In this document: positions 26,929 through 35,559 of the stretch, piece by piece
Layout of the letters: each line of letters starts with the position of its first letter
How positions within the stretch are numbered: the first letter of the stretch is position 1
NCBI RefSeq assembly: GCF_000166775.1
Contig: NC_014720.1
Span: 1,079,501-1,143,500, forward strand
Reading direction: 5' to 3'
Length of the DNA: 64,000 nt
Source of the DNA: Caldicellulosiruptor kronotskyensis 2002
GTDB lineage: Bacteria; Bacillota; Thermoanaerobacteria; Caldicellulosiruptorales; Caldicellulosiruptoraceae
The notes under the pieces: model-generated
Told to the model about the DNA's origin: nothing
The model's database searches: none
The model's input: only the letters and a program-made list of their open reading frames with translations
Program-made: the position numbers and the translations under genes

Positions 26929-27804
26929 ATGAGTATCATAGAAGCGTTTGGTAATTACCTCCAGAGACAGAATAGATTTTCACAGAATACTATAAGTTCG
27001 TATTTACGGGACGCTAAAAAATACATAGAGTTTTTAGATGACATAAAAATAAAACTTGAAAATACTTCTCAGACAACATTGATAGCATACATTATCAGTA
27101 TGCAAAAAGGTGGTAAATCAAACAGTACTATTGCACGAGCAATTGTTTCACTAAAAGTCTTCTATGAATTTCTAAAAATTCAGGATATTGTTGATATTGG
27201 AAAGATTGAGATTGAACCTCCAAAACTTGAAAAAAGCCCACCTCAGATACTTACAAGAGATGAGGTGGAAAGGCTTCTTTCATGTCCGAAAGAGGATGAT
27301 ATTAAGGGAATCAGAGATAAAGCAATGCTTGAGCTTTTGTATGCAACAGGTATCAGGGTAAGCGAGCTTATAAATCTCAATCTTGACGACATCAATCTTG
27401 AACACGGATATATTATTTGCAAAAACAAGAAAAGAGACAGAGTTATTCCCATTGGTTCATATGCCATTTCGGCAGTGGAGAAGTATTTGCGTCATTCACG
27501 GCCTTACCTTGCAAAAAGTAAAGATGAAGAAGCTCTTTTTTTGAACTTTAGCGGTGAAAGAATGACAAGACAGGGATTTTGGAAGATAGTAAAGTTCTAT
27601 GCACAAAATGCAAAGATAGATAAAGAAATAACACCGCATGTGCTCAGGCATTCTTTTGCCACTCATCTAATTGAAAATGGGGCAGATGTGAGAGCTGTTC
27701 AACAAATGCTTGGTCATGCTGATATTTCAACAACACAGAGATACCTTCAAGTTGCAAATGTTAAGCTAAAAGAGGTGTATCAAAAAACTCATCCACGTGC
27801 ATAA
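26929..27804 (+). CDS. xerD: Site-specific tyrosine recombinase XerD
   Basis: A 291 aa recombinase for resolving chromosome dimers at dif. It has an N-terminal SAM-like core-binding domain (1-85) and a catalytic domain. All catalytic residues are visible: Arg in ATGIRVSELINL, Lys, HVLRHSFATHL (H-x-x-R), LGHADISTTQRYLQV (His and nucleophile Tyr). The chromosomal setting next to spoIIM and the normal length favour XerD over a phage integrase. No att-like repeats are seen around it. Confidence 0.92.
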   Translation: MSIIEAFGNYLQRQNRFSQNTISSYLRDAKKYIEFLDDIKIKLENTSQTTLIAYIISMQKGGKSNSTIARAIVSLKVFYEFLKIQDIVDIGKIEIEPPKLEKSPPQILTRDEVERLLSCPKEDDIKGIRDKAMLELLYATGIRVSELINLNLDDINLEHGYIICKNKKRDRVIPIGSYAISAVEKYLRHSRPYLAKSKDEEALFLNFSGERMTRQGFWKIVKFYAQNAKIDKEITPHVLRHSFATHLIENGADVRAVQQMLGHADISTTQRYLQVANVKLKEVYQKTHPRA

Positions 27805-27833
27805 ATAAGATTTTTATTTTGAAAATACGTGGT

Positions 27834-27855
27834 GCAAGGCAGTGCCTTGCTTTTT
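27834..27855 (+). terminator. Rho-independent terminator after xerD
   Basis: GCAAGGC (27834-27840) pairs with GCCTTGC (27844-27850) around a 3-base loop, then TTTTT. Confidence 0.85.
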
Positions 27856-27895
27856 ATATTTTACATATCTTTTCAGAAAGTAGGGGATGAGATAG

Positions 27896-29251
27896 TTGGA
27901 AAATTTGAAACTTTACATTGCCATTTTGCTGGGGATGATTGTTAAGCTTATGCTGAAGCTTTGTGGGAAAGATGCAACAAGCGCACCAGGTAAGATTGCC
28001 CTGAGGATTTATCCAAGGATTATAAAAGAGATTGATAAAAGGTGCAAATTGAAGATACTTATATCAGGTACAAATGGTAAGACAACCACAAACAACATAA
28101 TAAACTGGTTAATTGCGGACGATAGAGTTGTGCTTTCTAATTTGAAGGGGTCAAACATGGCAAACGGGATTGTAAGTGCTTTTATAAATAATCTAAGGTC
28201 AAATTATGATATTGCATGTTTTGAAGTTGACGAAGGCTCACTGCCAATTGTAACAAGATACTTAAAACCAGACATATTTGTTACAACCAATGTGTTCAGA
28301 GACCAGCTTGACAGGTACGGTGAACTTGACAGGGTAAAAGATCTGATTTTAGATCATATTGGACAGGCTTTAGCTATAATAAATGCAGACGATCCAAACT
28401 TGGCAAGTTTTAGTGGTGAAAAAAAGGTGTTTTATAGTGTTGATGAAAATATGTTTAGTCGAAGAACCAATGTTACATTGGATTCACGTTTCTGTCCTAT
28501 TTGCAATGCCAAGCTTGAATATTCGTTTTATAATGTTGGACATCTTGGTAAATATGAATGCTCAGTTTGTGGTTATAAAAATCCTGAAAGCAGGTTTATC
28601 ATCACAAATATAAGAGAAGATTTGACAGGGTTTGTTTTTGATTTTGTTGACAGAGAAACAGGTATAAATATTGAAAATATTAGATGGAAAATGGGTGGTG
28701 TTTATAATCTGTACAATGTATGTGCAGCTATTTCGGCAGCAATGCTGATTGGCATTGAAAAGGAAAGAATAAAAGAAAGAATTGAAACATTTGAAAATAA
28801 ACTTGGAAGGTTAGAAAAGAAAGAAGTTGGCGGTAAAAAAGTGATAATATCACTTGTAAAAAACCCCATAGGCATGAGCGAGACACTAAACGTAATTAGT
28901 CAGGATCCTGATCCCAAGGCTATTGTGTTTATCCTCAACGATAATGCTGCGGATGGCAGAGATATTTCATGGATTTGGGATGCTGATTTTGATATCTTAT
29001 ACAAAATAGAAAATATCAAAGCTTTGTATTTTAGTGGCAAGAGGAAAGAAGATATGGCCTTGAGAGTAAAATACAGTGAATTTGTACTTTCTAATTTTGA
29101 GTTTATTGACTACAAAGAAGATTTAAACAGGGTTTTTGATCAAAATGATATCCACAAAGTCTATATTCTTCCAACATACACCGCTCTTTTTGAGGTAAGA
29201 AAGATAGTAGATAGCCTTTCAAAAAAGGATGGGATAAAAAAATGGAGGTAA
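27896..29251 (+). CDS. murT: Lipid II isoglutaminyl synthase, MurT subunit
   Basis: A 451 aa Mur-ligase-like enzyme that with GatD amidates the second-position D-glutamate of lipid II. The P-loop is ISGTNGKTTTNNII (near residue 60); a zinc-ribbon insertion has four Cys (CPIC ... CSVC, about residues 200-225) typical of MurT; the C-terminal DUF1727 domain includes KNPIGMSETLN. It starts at TTG 27896 behind AGGGG. The 3' end overlaps gatD by 10 bases, as expected for the heterodimer. Confidence 0.94.
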   Translation: MENLKLYIAILLGMIVKLMLKLCGKDATSAPGKIALRIYPRIIKEIDKRCKLKILISGTNGKTTTNNIINWLIADDRVVLSNLKGSNMANGIVSAFINNLRSNYDIACFEVDEGSLPIVTRYLKPDIFVTTNVFRDQLDRYGELDRVKDLILDHIGQALAIINADDPNLASFSGEKKVFYSVDENMFSRRTNVTLDSRFCPICNAKLEYSFYNVGHLGKYECSVCGYKNPESRFIITNIREDLTGFVFDFVDRETGINIENIRWKMGGVYNLYNVCAAISAAMLIGIEKERIKERIETFENKLGRLEKKEVGGKKVIISLVKNPIGMSETLNVISQDPDPKAIVFILNDNAADGRDISWIWDADFDILYKIENIKALYFSGKRKEDMALRVKYSEFVLSNFEFIDYKEDLNRVFDQNDIHKVYILPTYTALFEVRKIVDSLSKKDGIKKWR

Positions 29252-29970
29252 ACATTGTGAACATGTTCCCCGAGGTTTTGAACTTGTACGGGGATAGGGG
29301 CAACATTTTATGCCTTCAGAAAAGATGTGTTTGGCGAGGAATTAAAGCAAATGTGTTTGAATACACCTTGGGTGCAGAACAAGAAATCCTAAAAAGTGCA
29401 GATATAATTTTGCTTGGTGGGGCATCAGATAGAGAACAGTCTATTGTATATTCACATCTTATAAATTTGAAAGGGCTTATTAAAAGTCTTATTGAAGATG
29501 GAATTGTAGTACTTGCAATCTGTGGTGGCTATCAGCTTTTAGGAGAGGCTTATATCGATGCAAGCGGAAGAGCAATAAAGGGTCTTCATCTTCTGGATTT
29601 TATAACAAAAGCTGAGGGGAAAAGACTTATTGGTAACATTATAATCGAAACAAGCTTGGATGTTTTTCCAAAAACAGTTGTGGGATATGAAAATCATGGT
29701 GGTAGAACATATCATGATTATCAACCTTTTGGCAAGGTTTTAAAAGGTTATGGCAATAACGGAAAGGATGGGTTTGAAGGACTAATTTATAAAAACGTGA
29801 TAGGTACTTATCTGCACGGACCTCTTCTTCCAAAAAATCCGCATATTGCAGACTTTATGATCAAAAAAGCTCTTGAAAGAAAGTATAATTTGGATAGCTT
29901 AGAGTTTCAGAAATTAGATGATACATTAGAGTATTTAGCACACAACAGGGTAAAAGAATTGTATATGTAA
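29242..29970 (+). CDS. gatD: Lipid II isoglutaminyl synthase, glutaminase subunit GatD
   Basis: A 242 aa class I glutamine amidotransferase (CobB/CobQ-like) that supplies ammonia to MurT. The nucleophile Cys is in LAICGGYQLLGE, the His in GTYLHGPLLPKNP. The N-terminal NMFPEVLNLYGDRGNI is typical of GatD. It could be mistaken for a cobyric acid synthase fragment, but the overlap with murT settles it. Confidence 0.94.
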   Translation: MEVNIVNMFPEVLNLYGDRGNILCLQKRCVWRGIKANVFEYTLGAEQEILKSADIILLGGASDREQSIVYSHLINLKGLIKSLIEDGIVVLAICGGYQLLGEAYIDASGRAIKGLHLLDFITKAEGKRLIGNIIIETSLDVFPKTVVGYENHGGRTYHDYQPFGKVLKGYGNNGKDGFEGLIYKNVIGTYLHGPLLPKNPHIADFMIKKALERKYNLDSLEFQKLDDTLEYLAHNRVKELYM

Positions 29971-29987
29971 AACAAATATTTAGAAAA

Positions 29988-30016
29988 AAGGCTGCAATTT
30001 AGAGGCAGCCTTTTAT
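29988..30016 (+). terminator. Rho-independent terminator after gatD
   Basis: AAGGCTGC (29988-29995) pairs with GCAGCCTT (30005-30012), followed by TT and AT-rich DNA. It closes the murT-gatD unit. Confidence 0.85.
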
Positions 30017-30048
30017 AATTATAATTCACAAATTTATAAATTTTCATA

Positions 30049-30077
30049 TTGACTTTTTTGAATAAAGATCATAAAAT
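30049..30077 (+). promoter_or_regulatory. Sigma-A-type promoter of the nucleoside locus
   Basis: TTGACT (30049-30054), 17-base spacer, TAAAAT (30072-30077). The expected start of transcription, near 30084, falls inside the heptad repeat described separately. Confidence 0.75.
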
Positions 30078-30081
30078 AGTA

Positions 30082-30115
30082 ATGTCAGATGTCAGATGTT
30101 AGATGTCTGACATCT
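30082..30115 (+). repeat. Tandem heptads forming an inverted repeat at the +1 region
   Basis: Four consecutive heptads: ATGTCAG, ATGTCAG, ATGTTAG, ATGTCTG (30082-30109), then ACATCT. AGATGTCAGA (30087-30096) is exactly complementary to TCTGACATCT (30106-30115) with a 9-base loop; the first heptad can also pair as an 8-base alternative. At the transcription start it could be an operator or a 5' mRNA hairpin. Confidence 0.75.
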
Positions 30116-30143
30116 AAAAAATACAAAAGGAGGTTTGCTTTTT

Positions 30144-31166
30144 ATGAAGAGAAGCTTGTATGCGGTTTTAAGTCTTGTTGTGATTGCTGCTCTTTTATTA
30201 AGCTTAAATGTATCTTGGAACATGGCAAGTGGGTCTACATCCCAAAAAACTTTTAGGGTAGGGCTTGTCACTGACGTTGGTGGTGTCAATGACAGAAGTT
30301 TCAACCAGTCTGCATATGAAGGACTGAAAAGAGCTGAAAAAGAACTAAAAATCAAAACAACTCTCATTCAGTCAAAGCAGATGACAGACTATGTTCCAAA
30401 CTTACAGAAACTTGCAAAAGCTAATTACGATTTAATTATTGCAGTTGGTTTTTTGATGCACGACTCGGTTGTGACAGTTGCAAAGCAGTTCCCAAAGGCA
30501 AAATTTTTAATTATCGACTCTGAGATTTCTGACCTTCCTAATGTTGCCTCAGCTATGTTTAGAGAAGAACAAGCAGGCTACTTAGCAGGAGTTGCTGCAG
30601 CTTTGCTTGAGAAAGCTAAGTTTGGTAAAACAACTGGAAAGAATATATTTGGAGTTGTAGGTGGCATGAAGATTCCACCTGTTGACAGATACATTGCAGG
30701 TTTTAAAGCTGGCGTCTTGAGCGAGATTCCAAAAGCAAAGGTTATAATCAAGTACACTGGCAAGTTTGATGACCCGGCATCAGGAAAACAGGTAGCTCTT
30801 TCAGAAATTGCACAGGGTGCTGACTTTGTGTTCCAAGTTGCAGGGCAGACAGGTCTTGGTGTTATCCAGGCTGCAAAAGAAAAGGGAGTTTATGCAATAG
30901 GTGTTGACTCAGACCAAAGCTATGTTGCACCAGCCACTGTTGTTACCTCTGCAATGAAGAGAGTTGACGTTGCAACATACAGTGTTATAAAAGATACATT
31001 AAATGGGAAATTCAAAAGTGGTATCATTTACTTTGATTTGAAAAACAATGGCGTTGGACTTGCTCCATTTATGAAAGGTGTTCCAAATAGTGTGAGTGCA
31101 AAAATAAACAAGGTAATTGCTGATATAAAAGCTGGTAAGATAAAGATACCAACAGAAGTAAAGTAG
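30144..31166 (+). CDS. bmpA: BMP-family nucleoside-binding protein of an ABC importer
   Basis: A 340 aa extracellular binding protein of the PnrA/BMP type, which captures purine or other nucleosides. Signature stretches are LVTDVGGVNDRSFNQSAYEG near the N-terminus and the central GVVGGMKIPPVDRYIAGF. The export signal (residues 1-28) has no lipobox Cys, unlike typical Gram-positive members, so anchoring is unclear. ATG 30144 is 10 bases behind AAAGGAGG; TTG 30135 is too close. A terminator follows, which likely makes this gene more abundant than the transporter genes downstream. Confidence 0.9.
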   Translation: MKRSLYAVLSLVVIAALLLSLNVSWNMASGSTSQKTFRVGLVTDVGGVNDRSFNQSAYEGLKRAEKELKIKTTLIQSKQMTDYVPNLQKLAKANYDLIIAVGFLMHDSVVTVAKQFPKAKFLIIDSEISDLPNVASAMFREEQAGYLAGVAAALLEKAKFGKTTGKNIFGVVGGMKIPPVDRYIAGFKAGVLSEIPKAKVIIKYTGKFDDPASGKQVALSEIAQGADFVFQVAGQTGLGVIQAAKEKGVYAIGVDSDQSYVAPATVVTSAMKRVDVATYSVIKDTLNGKFKSGIIYFDLKNNGVGLAPFMKGVPNSVSAKINKVIADIKAGKIKIPTEVK

Positions 31167-31181
31167 TACCATTTAAGTTTT

Positions 31182-31226
31182 AAAGGCCTGCTGGGCAATA
31201 TCTAATATCACAGCAGGCCTTTCAAC
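31182..31226 (+). terminator. Terminator between the binding protein and the MTAP gene
   Basis: AAGGCCTGCTG (31183-31193) pairs with CAGCAGGCCTT (31211-31221), then TC and A/T-rich DNA without a long T-run. It probably gives partial termination, setting a high binding-protein to transporter ratio. Confidence 0.78.
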
Positions 31227-31270
31227 AATACACAAGTTTATAACACAAATAGAGGGGAGTACTAATCCAT

Positions 31271-32005
31271 ATGATAGGGATAATAGGTGGTTCTGGATTT
31301 TACTCTTTTTTGGAAAACTTTGAGGAGATTGAGATTGAAACACCTTATGGCAAACCAAGTGATAAAATAGCAATCTCCAAGGTGGGAGGAAAGGAAGTTG
31401 CGTTTATTCCGAGGCATGGTAAGAAACATATTTACCCTCCTCATAAAGTGCCATATAAGGCAAATATATATGCATTAAAAGAACTGGGTGTTGAGAAGAT
31501 TATTTCAACAACAGCATGTGGAAGCTTAAAAAAGGAGATTATGCCGGGTGATTTTGTAATTGTTGACCAGTTTATTGACAGAACATGGGGACGAGAGGAC
31601 ACATTTTCGGATATTGGAAATGTAAAGCACACCTCAATGGCACAGCCTTATGATGAACAGATGAGAGAAATTGCAATTAATGTTTTAGAAGAACTTGGAT
31701 ATAGATTTCATAAAAAAGGTACATGTGTAGTTATTCAGGGACCGCGATTTTCTACTTTAGCAGAAAGCAGATGGTATTCCAAGATGGGGTTTGACGTTAT
31801 TGGAATGACCCAGTATCCCGAAGTAGCTTTGGCAAATGAACTTGGAATAAAGTATTTAAACATAACTCTTGTGACAGACTATGATGCGGGGTTAGAAGAT
31901 GACCCAGATATAAAACCTGTTTCGCATGAAGAGGTTTTAAGAGTGTTTTCTGAAAATGTAGAAAAGCTCAAAAAGGTTATCATTGAAATAATAAAAAGAA
32001 TATAA
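31271..32005 (+). CDS. mtnP: MTAP-family purine nucleoside phosphorylase
   Basis: A 244 aa phosphorylase of the methylthioadenosine phosphorylase class, which splits MTA, methylthioinosine or purine nucleosides with phosphate. IGIIGGSGFYSF is the phosphate loop; RHGKKHIYPPHKVPYKANIY, STTACGSLK and GPRFSTLAESRWY are family motifs. True substrate preference cannot be set from these; the nucleoside locus suggests imported nucleosides. ATG 31271 lies about 12 bases behind GAGGGGAG, and no other start is available. Confidence 0.9.
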   Translation: MIGIIGGSGFYSFLENFEEIEIETPYGKPSDKIAISKVGGKEVAFIPRHGKKHIYPPHKVPYKANIYALKELGVEKIISTTACGSLKKEIMPGDFVIVDQFIDRTWGREDTFSDIGNVKHTSMAQPYDEQMREIAINVLEELGYRFHKKGTCVVIQGPRFSTLAESRWYSKMGFDVIGMTQYPEVALANELGIKYLNITLVTDYDAGLEDDPDIKPVSHEEVLRVFSENVEKLKKVIIEIIKRI

Positions 32006-32023
32006 AGACAGGTGGGACATGAT

Positions 32024-33535
32024 ATGGAGTACATTTTGCAGGTAAAGGATATTTCTAAAAGATTTGGTAATATTCAAGCAAATGATAATGTGTGTTTGGA
32101 TGTCAAAAAAGGTGAGGTACATGCCATACTTGGGGAAAATGGTGCTGGAAAGTCTACTTTAATGAATATCATCTATGGTCTTTATACTCCTGATTCTGGA
32201 GAGATATATTTTGAAGGTCAAAAACTTGAAGTCAAAGGACCTCATGAAGCAATTGAAAAAGGAATAGGAATGGTTCATCAGCATTTTATGTTGATACCTG
32301 TATTTACCGTGGCTGAAAATATTGTTTTGGGATTTGAGCCAAAAGGTTTTAGGTTTAATGTTCAAGAAGCTGAGAAGAAAATTCTTGAGATTTCGAAGAA
32401 ATACAATTTAGAAATTGACCCAAAGGCAAAAGTTGGAGATTTAAGTGTAGGTATGCAACAGAGAGTAGAGATATTAAAGGCTTTTTACAGAGATGCAAGG
32501 CTTTTGATACTTGATGAACCAACAGCAATGCTAACACCCCAAGAGACAAGGGAGCTTTTTAAGATTATAAATAACCTGAAAGCTCAAGGGATATCCATAT
32601 TATTTATAAGCCACAAACTTGATGAGGTTATGGAAATTTCAGATAGAGTAACTGTTATGAGAAGAGGAAAGACAATAAAGACCTTGAACACCAAAGAAAC
32701 AACTGAACAGGAACTTGCAAATTTGATGGTCGGAAGAGAAGTTAAACTTGTTGTTGAAAAGACTGAACCGCGGTTAGGAGAGACTGTATTAAAGGTTGAA
32801 AACCTTTCAGTCAAACTGAAAAACGGTGTTGAAAAGGTCAAAGATGTAAGTTTTGAAGTAAGAAGAGGAGAGATTTTTGGTATAGCAGGTGTTGATGGAA
32901 ATGGACAAAATGAGCTTGTAGAAGCTATTGTTGGACTTATTTCATCAACAGGGAAAATAATCTTCAAAGGAGAGGAAATTCAAAACCTTCCCACCCGCAA
33001 ACGTTACGAAAAAGGGATTGCTTATATTCCAGCAGACAGGCAGCAGGACGGGCTTGTTTTGAACTTTACAGTGGCAGAAAACATTGTGCTCAAAAGATAC
33101 TATAAAAAGCCATATTCTAATGGAGGTTTTTTAAATTATAAGGTAATAATCTCAGAAGCTGATAGACTCATACATGAATTTGATGTGCGTCCACCTGATT
33201 ACAAGTTATTTGCAAAGAATCTTTCAGGTGGCAATCAGCAAAAGGTAATCTTGGCAAGGGAGTTTTCAAGCAGTCCAGACCTTTTAATTGCTGTTCAACC
33301 AACAAGAGGAATGGATGTGGGAGCTATAGAGTACATCCATAGAAAACTGATTGAACTTCGGGACAGTGGTAAAGCAATACTACTTGTTTCTTTAGAACTT
33401 GATGAGATTTTGAATCTTTCTGACAGGATTGCTGTGATGTATTCGGGCAGGATTATGGATATTTTGGAAAGTAAAAATGCAACAAAAGAAGAGATAGGAC
33501 TTATGATGATAGGCAAGAAAAAGAAGGAGGCCTAA
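32024..33535 (+). CDS. nupA: Nucleoside ABC importer ATP-binding protein (two ATPase domains)
   Basis: A 503 aa protein with two fused ATPase domains. The first has Walker A GENGAGKSTLMNI, a VGMQQRVEILKA-type signature and Walker B LLILDEPTAML. The second has a degenerate Walker A (GVDGNGQNEL), LSGGNQQKVILAREF and a Walker B ending in QPTRGMDVGA rather than DEPT, the normal state for the sugar/nucleoside class. It pairs with the BMP protein and two permeases. ATG 32024 fits AGGTGGG; a GTG at 32012 overlaps that site. Confidence 0.93.
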   Translation: MEYILQVKDISKRFGNIQANDNVCLDVKKGEVHAILGENGAGKSTLMNIIYGLYTPDSGEIYFEGQKLEVKGPHEAIEKGIGMVHQHFMLIPVFTVAENIVLGFEPKGFRFNVQEAEKKILEISKKYNLEIDPKAKVGDLSVGMQQRVEILKAFYRDARLLILDEPTAMLTPQETRELFKIINNLKAQGISILFISHKLDEVMEISDRVTVMRRGKTIKTLNTKETTEQELANLMVGREVKLVVEKTEPRLGETVLKVENLSVKLKNGVEKVKDVSFEVRRGEIFGIAGVDGNGQNELVEAIVGLISSTGKIIFKGEEIQNLPTRKRYEKGIAYIPADRQQDGLVLNFTVAENIVLKRYYKKPYSNGGFLNYKVIISEADRLIHEFDVRPPDYKLFAKNLSGGNQQKVILAREFSSSPDLLIAVQPTRGMDVGAIEYIHRKLIELRDSGKAILLVSLELDEILNLSDRIAVMYSGRIMDILESKNATKEEIGLMMIGKKKKEA

Positions 33536-33541
33536 ACGGTG

Positions 33542-34615
33542 ATGGTAAAAAAGGTTTTGCAGAGTATTTTAATGCCGCTTATTGCTATTTTTATATCCAT
33601 GATTGTAGGTGGGATAGTAATATTAATCACAGCAAAACAAAATCCCATTTATGCGTACATGGCACTTTTTAGCGGAGCATATGGGAATTTAATGAACTTT
33701 GCGACAACTCTGACAAACGCAATACCTCTCATAATAACAGGCCTTGGAGTTGCAATAGCATTTTCTTCAGGACTTTTTAATATTGGTGCTGAAGGGCAGT
33801 TTTGGATAGGCGCAATTGTTGCAACTTATCTTGGGTATCAGATAAAGGGTCTTCCATGGTTTTTACACATTCCATTGATAATAATATGTGCTATGATAGC
33901 GGGCGCACTTTGGGGTGGACTTGTTCCAGGATTGGCAAAAGTTTATACTGGTGCTCATGAGGTTATCACAACTATGATGATGAGCTATATAGCCATTTAT
34001 TTTAGCCACTATTTGTTAGAAGGCGGTCCAATGATGGACAAGGGAACAATACCCCAATCACCGGTGATTCAAAACAGTGCAAAGTTAAGTACTTTGGTAC
34101 CAAATACACAGCTGTCAAGTGGACTTTACATTGCAATTTTGGCAGTTGTGGTAGTATATATTCTCATGTACAAAACAACCATAGGTTATGAACTCAGAGC
34201 AGTAGGGTTTAATATCAAAGCTGCAAAGTATGCTGGCATGAACGTTGCTCAAAAACTTGTTTTGGCAATGGGGCTTTCCGGTGCATTTGCTGGTCTTGCT
34301 GGTGCTGTTCAGATAATGGGTGTGCAGCACAGACTCTATGATAGCTTTACTTCTGGTTATGGTTATACTGCTATAGTTGTTGCGCTTCTTGCGAATAACA
34401 ATCCAATTGGTGTTGTAATTGCAGCACTTTTCTTGGCAGGACTTTCAACAGGTGCCCAGGAGATGCAGATGCAAACAAATATTTCTGGACAGCTTGCTGA
34501 TGTTGTGGTAGGACTTATAATATTCTTTATTGCAATTGAAGAACTTTATAGGATTGTTATGGAAAAGATTAAAACCAGGAAAACAAAGTTGCAACCGGTA
34601 GGAGGGCAAGAGTAA
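33542..34615 (+). CDS. nupB: Nucleoside ABC importer permease
   Basis: A 357 aa inner-membrane permease of the BPD_transp_2 class with about ten hydrophobic segments. The motif GLFNIGAEGQFWIGA and the later RAVGFNIKAAKYAGM cytosolic loop, which contacts the ATPase, are typical of the NupP/YufP-type subunit. It follows the ATPase gene by a few bases, with GGAGG shortly before; ATG 33542 or the preceding GTG 33539. Confidence 0.92.
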   Translation: MVKKVLQSILMPLIAIFISMIVGGIVILITAKQNPIYAYMALFSGAYGNLMNFATTLTNAIPLIITGLGVAIAFSSGLFNIGAEGQFWIGAIVATYLGYQIKGLPWFLHIPLIIICAMIAGALWGGLVPGLAKVYTGAHEVITTMMMSYIAIYFSHYLLEGGPMMDKGTIPQSPVIQNSAKLSTLVPNTQLSSGLYIAILAVVVVYILMYKTTIGYELRAVGFNIKAAKYAGMNVAQKLVLAMGLSGAFAGLAGAVQIMGVQHRLYDSFTSGYGYTAIVVALLANNNPIGVVIAALFLAGLSTGAQEMQMQTNISGQLADVVVGLIIFFIAIEELYRIVMEKIKTRKTKLQPVGGQE

Positions 34616-34616
34616 G

Positions 34617-35546
34617 ATGAATATACTCAGTATTTTTACAAACCCATATTTGTGGGCATCAACCATTGCGATGTCGGTACCGCTTGCACTTCCGGCAATT
34701 GGTGGTACTTTTTCAGAACGATCTGGCGTTGTCAATATTTCTATGGAAGGAATAATGCTAATTTCGGCATTTGTTTCAGTTGCGTTTTCGGCATACTTTC
34801 ACAATGCATGGCTTGGACTTTTAGCAGGAGTAATCTCAGGTATTTTGGTAGCATATGTATTTGCATGGGCAGCTGCAAAGATGTATGCAAACCAGATAGT
34901 CCTTGGTATGGCTTTTAATATATTTGCATCTGGTATTACAGCTTACCTTTTCAATGCTATATATGGCCCGGAAGGAACACCTTTTGACACCCCTAAACTT
35001 CCTGATGTTAGGATACCTGTGATAGATAGAATTCCTGTAATTGGACAGATTTTAAGTGGTCAAAATGTAATGGTTTATATAATGTTTGTTTTGATAATAC
35101 TTAGCCAGTGGTTTTTATTCTATACAACCATAGGTTTGAGGCTAAGAGCAGTTGGCGAAAATCCAGAAGCTGCTGAGACAGCTGGTATCGATGTTGTTAA
35201 GATGAAATACTTGGGTGTTATACTGGGTGGGGCATTTTCTGCTCTTGGTGGTGCTTATCTTTCAATTGGTGTTTTGAACAGTTTTTCCCCAGAGATGTCG
35301 TCAGGAAGAGGTTATATAGCATTAGCTGCAATGATTTTTGGTAAATGGACACCTGTAGGCTCATTTTTAGCATCACTTTTGTTTGGTTTTGCCACAGCTC
35401 TTAGCTATACATTACAAGAATCTTCAATTTCAAAAAACATTATTATGATGTTACCTTATGTAGTTACAATATTAGCATTAATTGGTATTGGTGGTAAGAG
35501 TGTTGCACCTGCTGCCGACGGTATTCCTTACAGGCCCAAAAAATAA
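34617..35546 (+). CDS. nupC: Nucleoside ABC importer permease, second subunit
   Basis: A 309 aa permease with eight or nine hydrophobic segments. FSERSGVVNISMEGIMLI near the N-terminus and LRAVGENPEAAETAGID in the coupling loop match the NupQ/YufQ-type subunit that pairs with NupP. The ATG starts 1 base after the previous stop, so the two permeases are surely coordinated. Confidence 0.92.
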   Translation: MNILSIFTNPYLWASTIAMSVPLALPAIGGTFSERSGVVNISMEGIMLISAFVSVAFSAYFHNAWLGLLAGVISGILVAYVFAWAAAKMYANQIVLGMAFNIFASGITAYLFNAIYGPEGTPFDTPKLPDVRIPVIDRIPVIGQILSGQNVMVYIMFVLIILSQWFLFYTTIGLRLRAVGENPEAAETAGIDVVKMKYLGVILGGAFSALGGAYLSIGVLNSFSPEMSSGRGYIALAAMIFGKWTPVGSFLASLLFGFATALSYTLQESSISKNIIMMLPYVVTILALIGIGGKSVAPAADGIPYRPKK

Positions 35547-35559
35547 GAAGGAAGGGCGG

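Noticed and set aside
26929..27804. Tyrosine recombinase as sign of a prophage or integrative element
   Set aside because: Neighbours are core genes, no att repeats or phage genes are present, and spoIIM-xerD order supports chromosomal XerD.
29242..29970. GatD as a cobyric acid synthase (cobalamin synthesis)
   Set aside because: The overlap with murT and GatD-like N-terminus fit lipid II amidation; no cobalamin genes are near.
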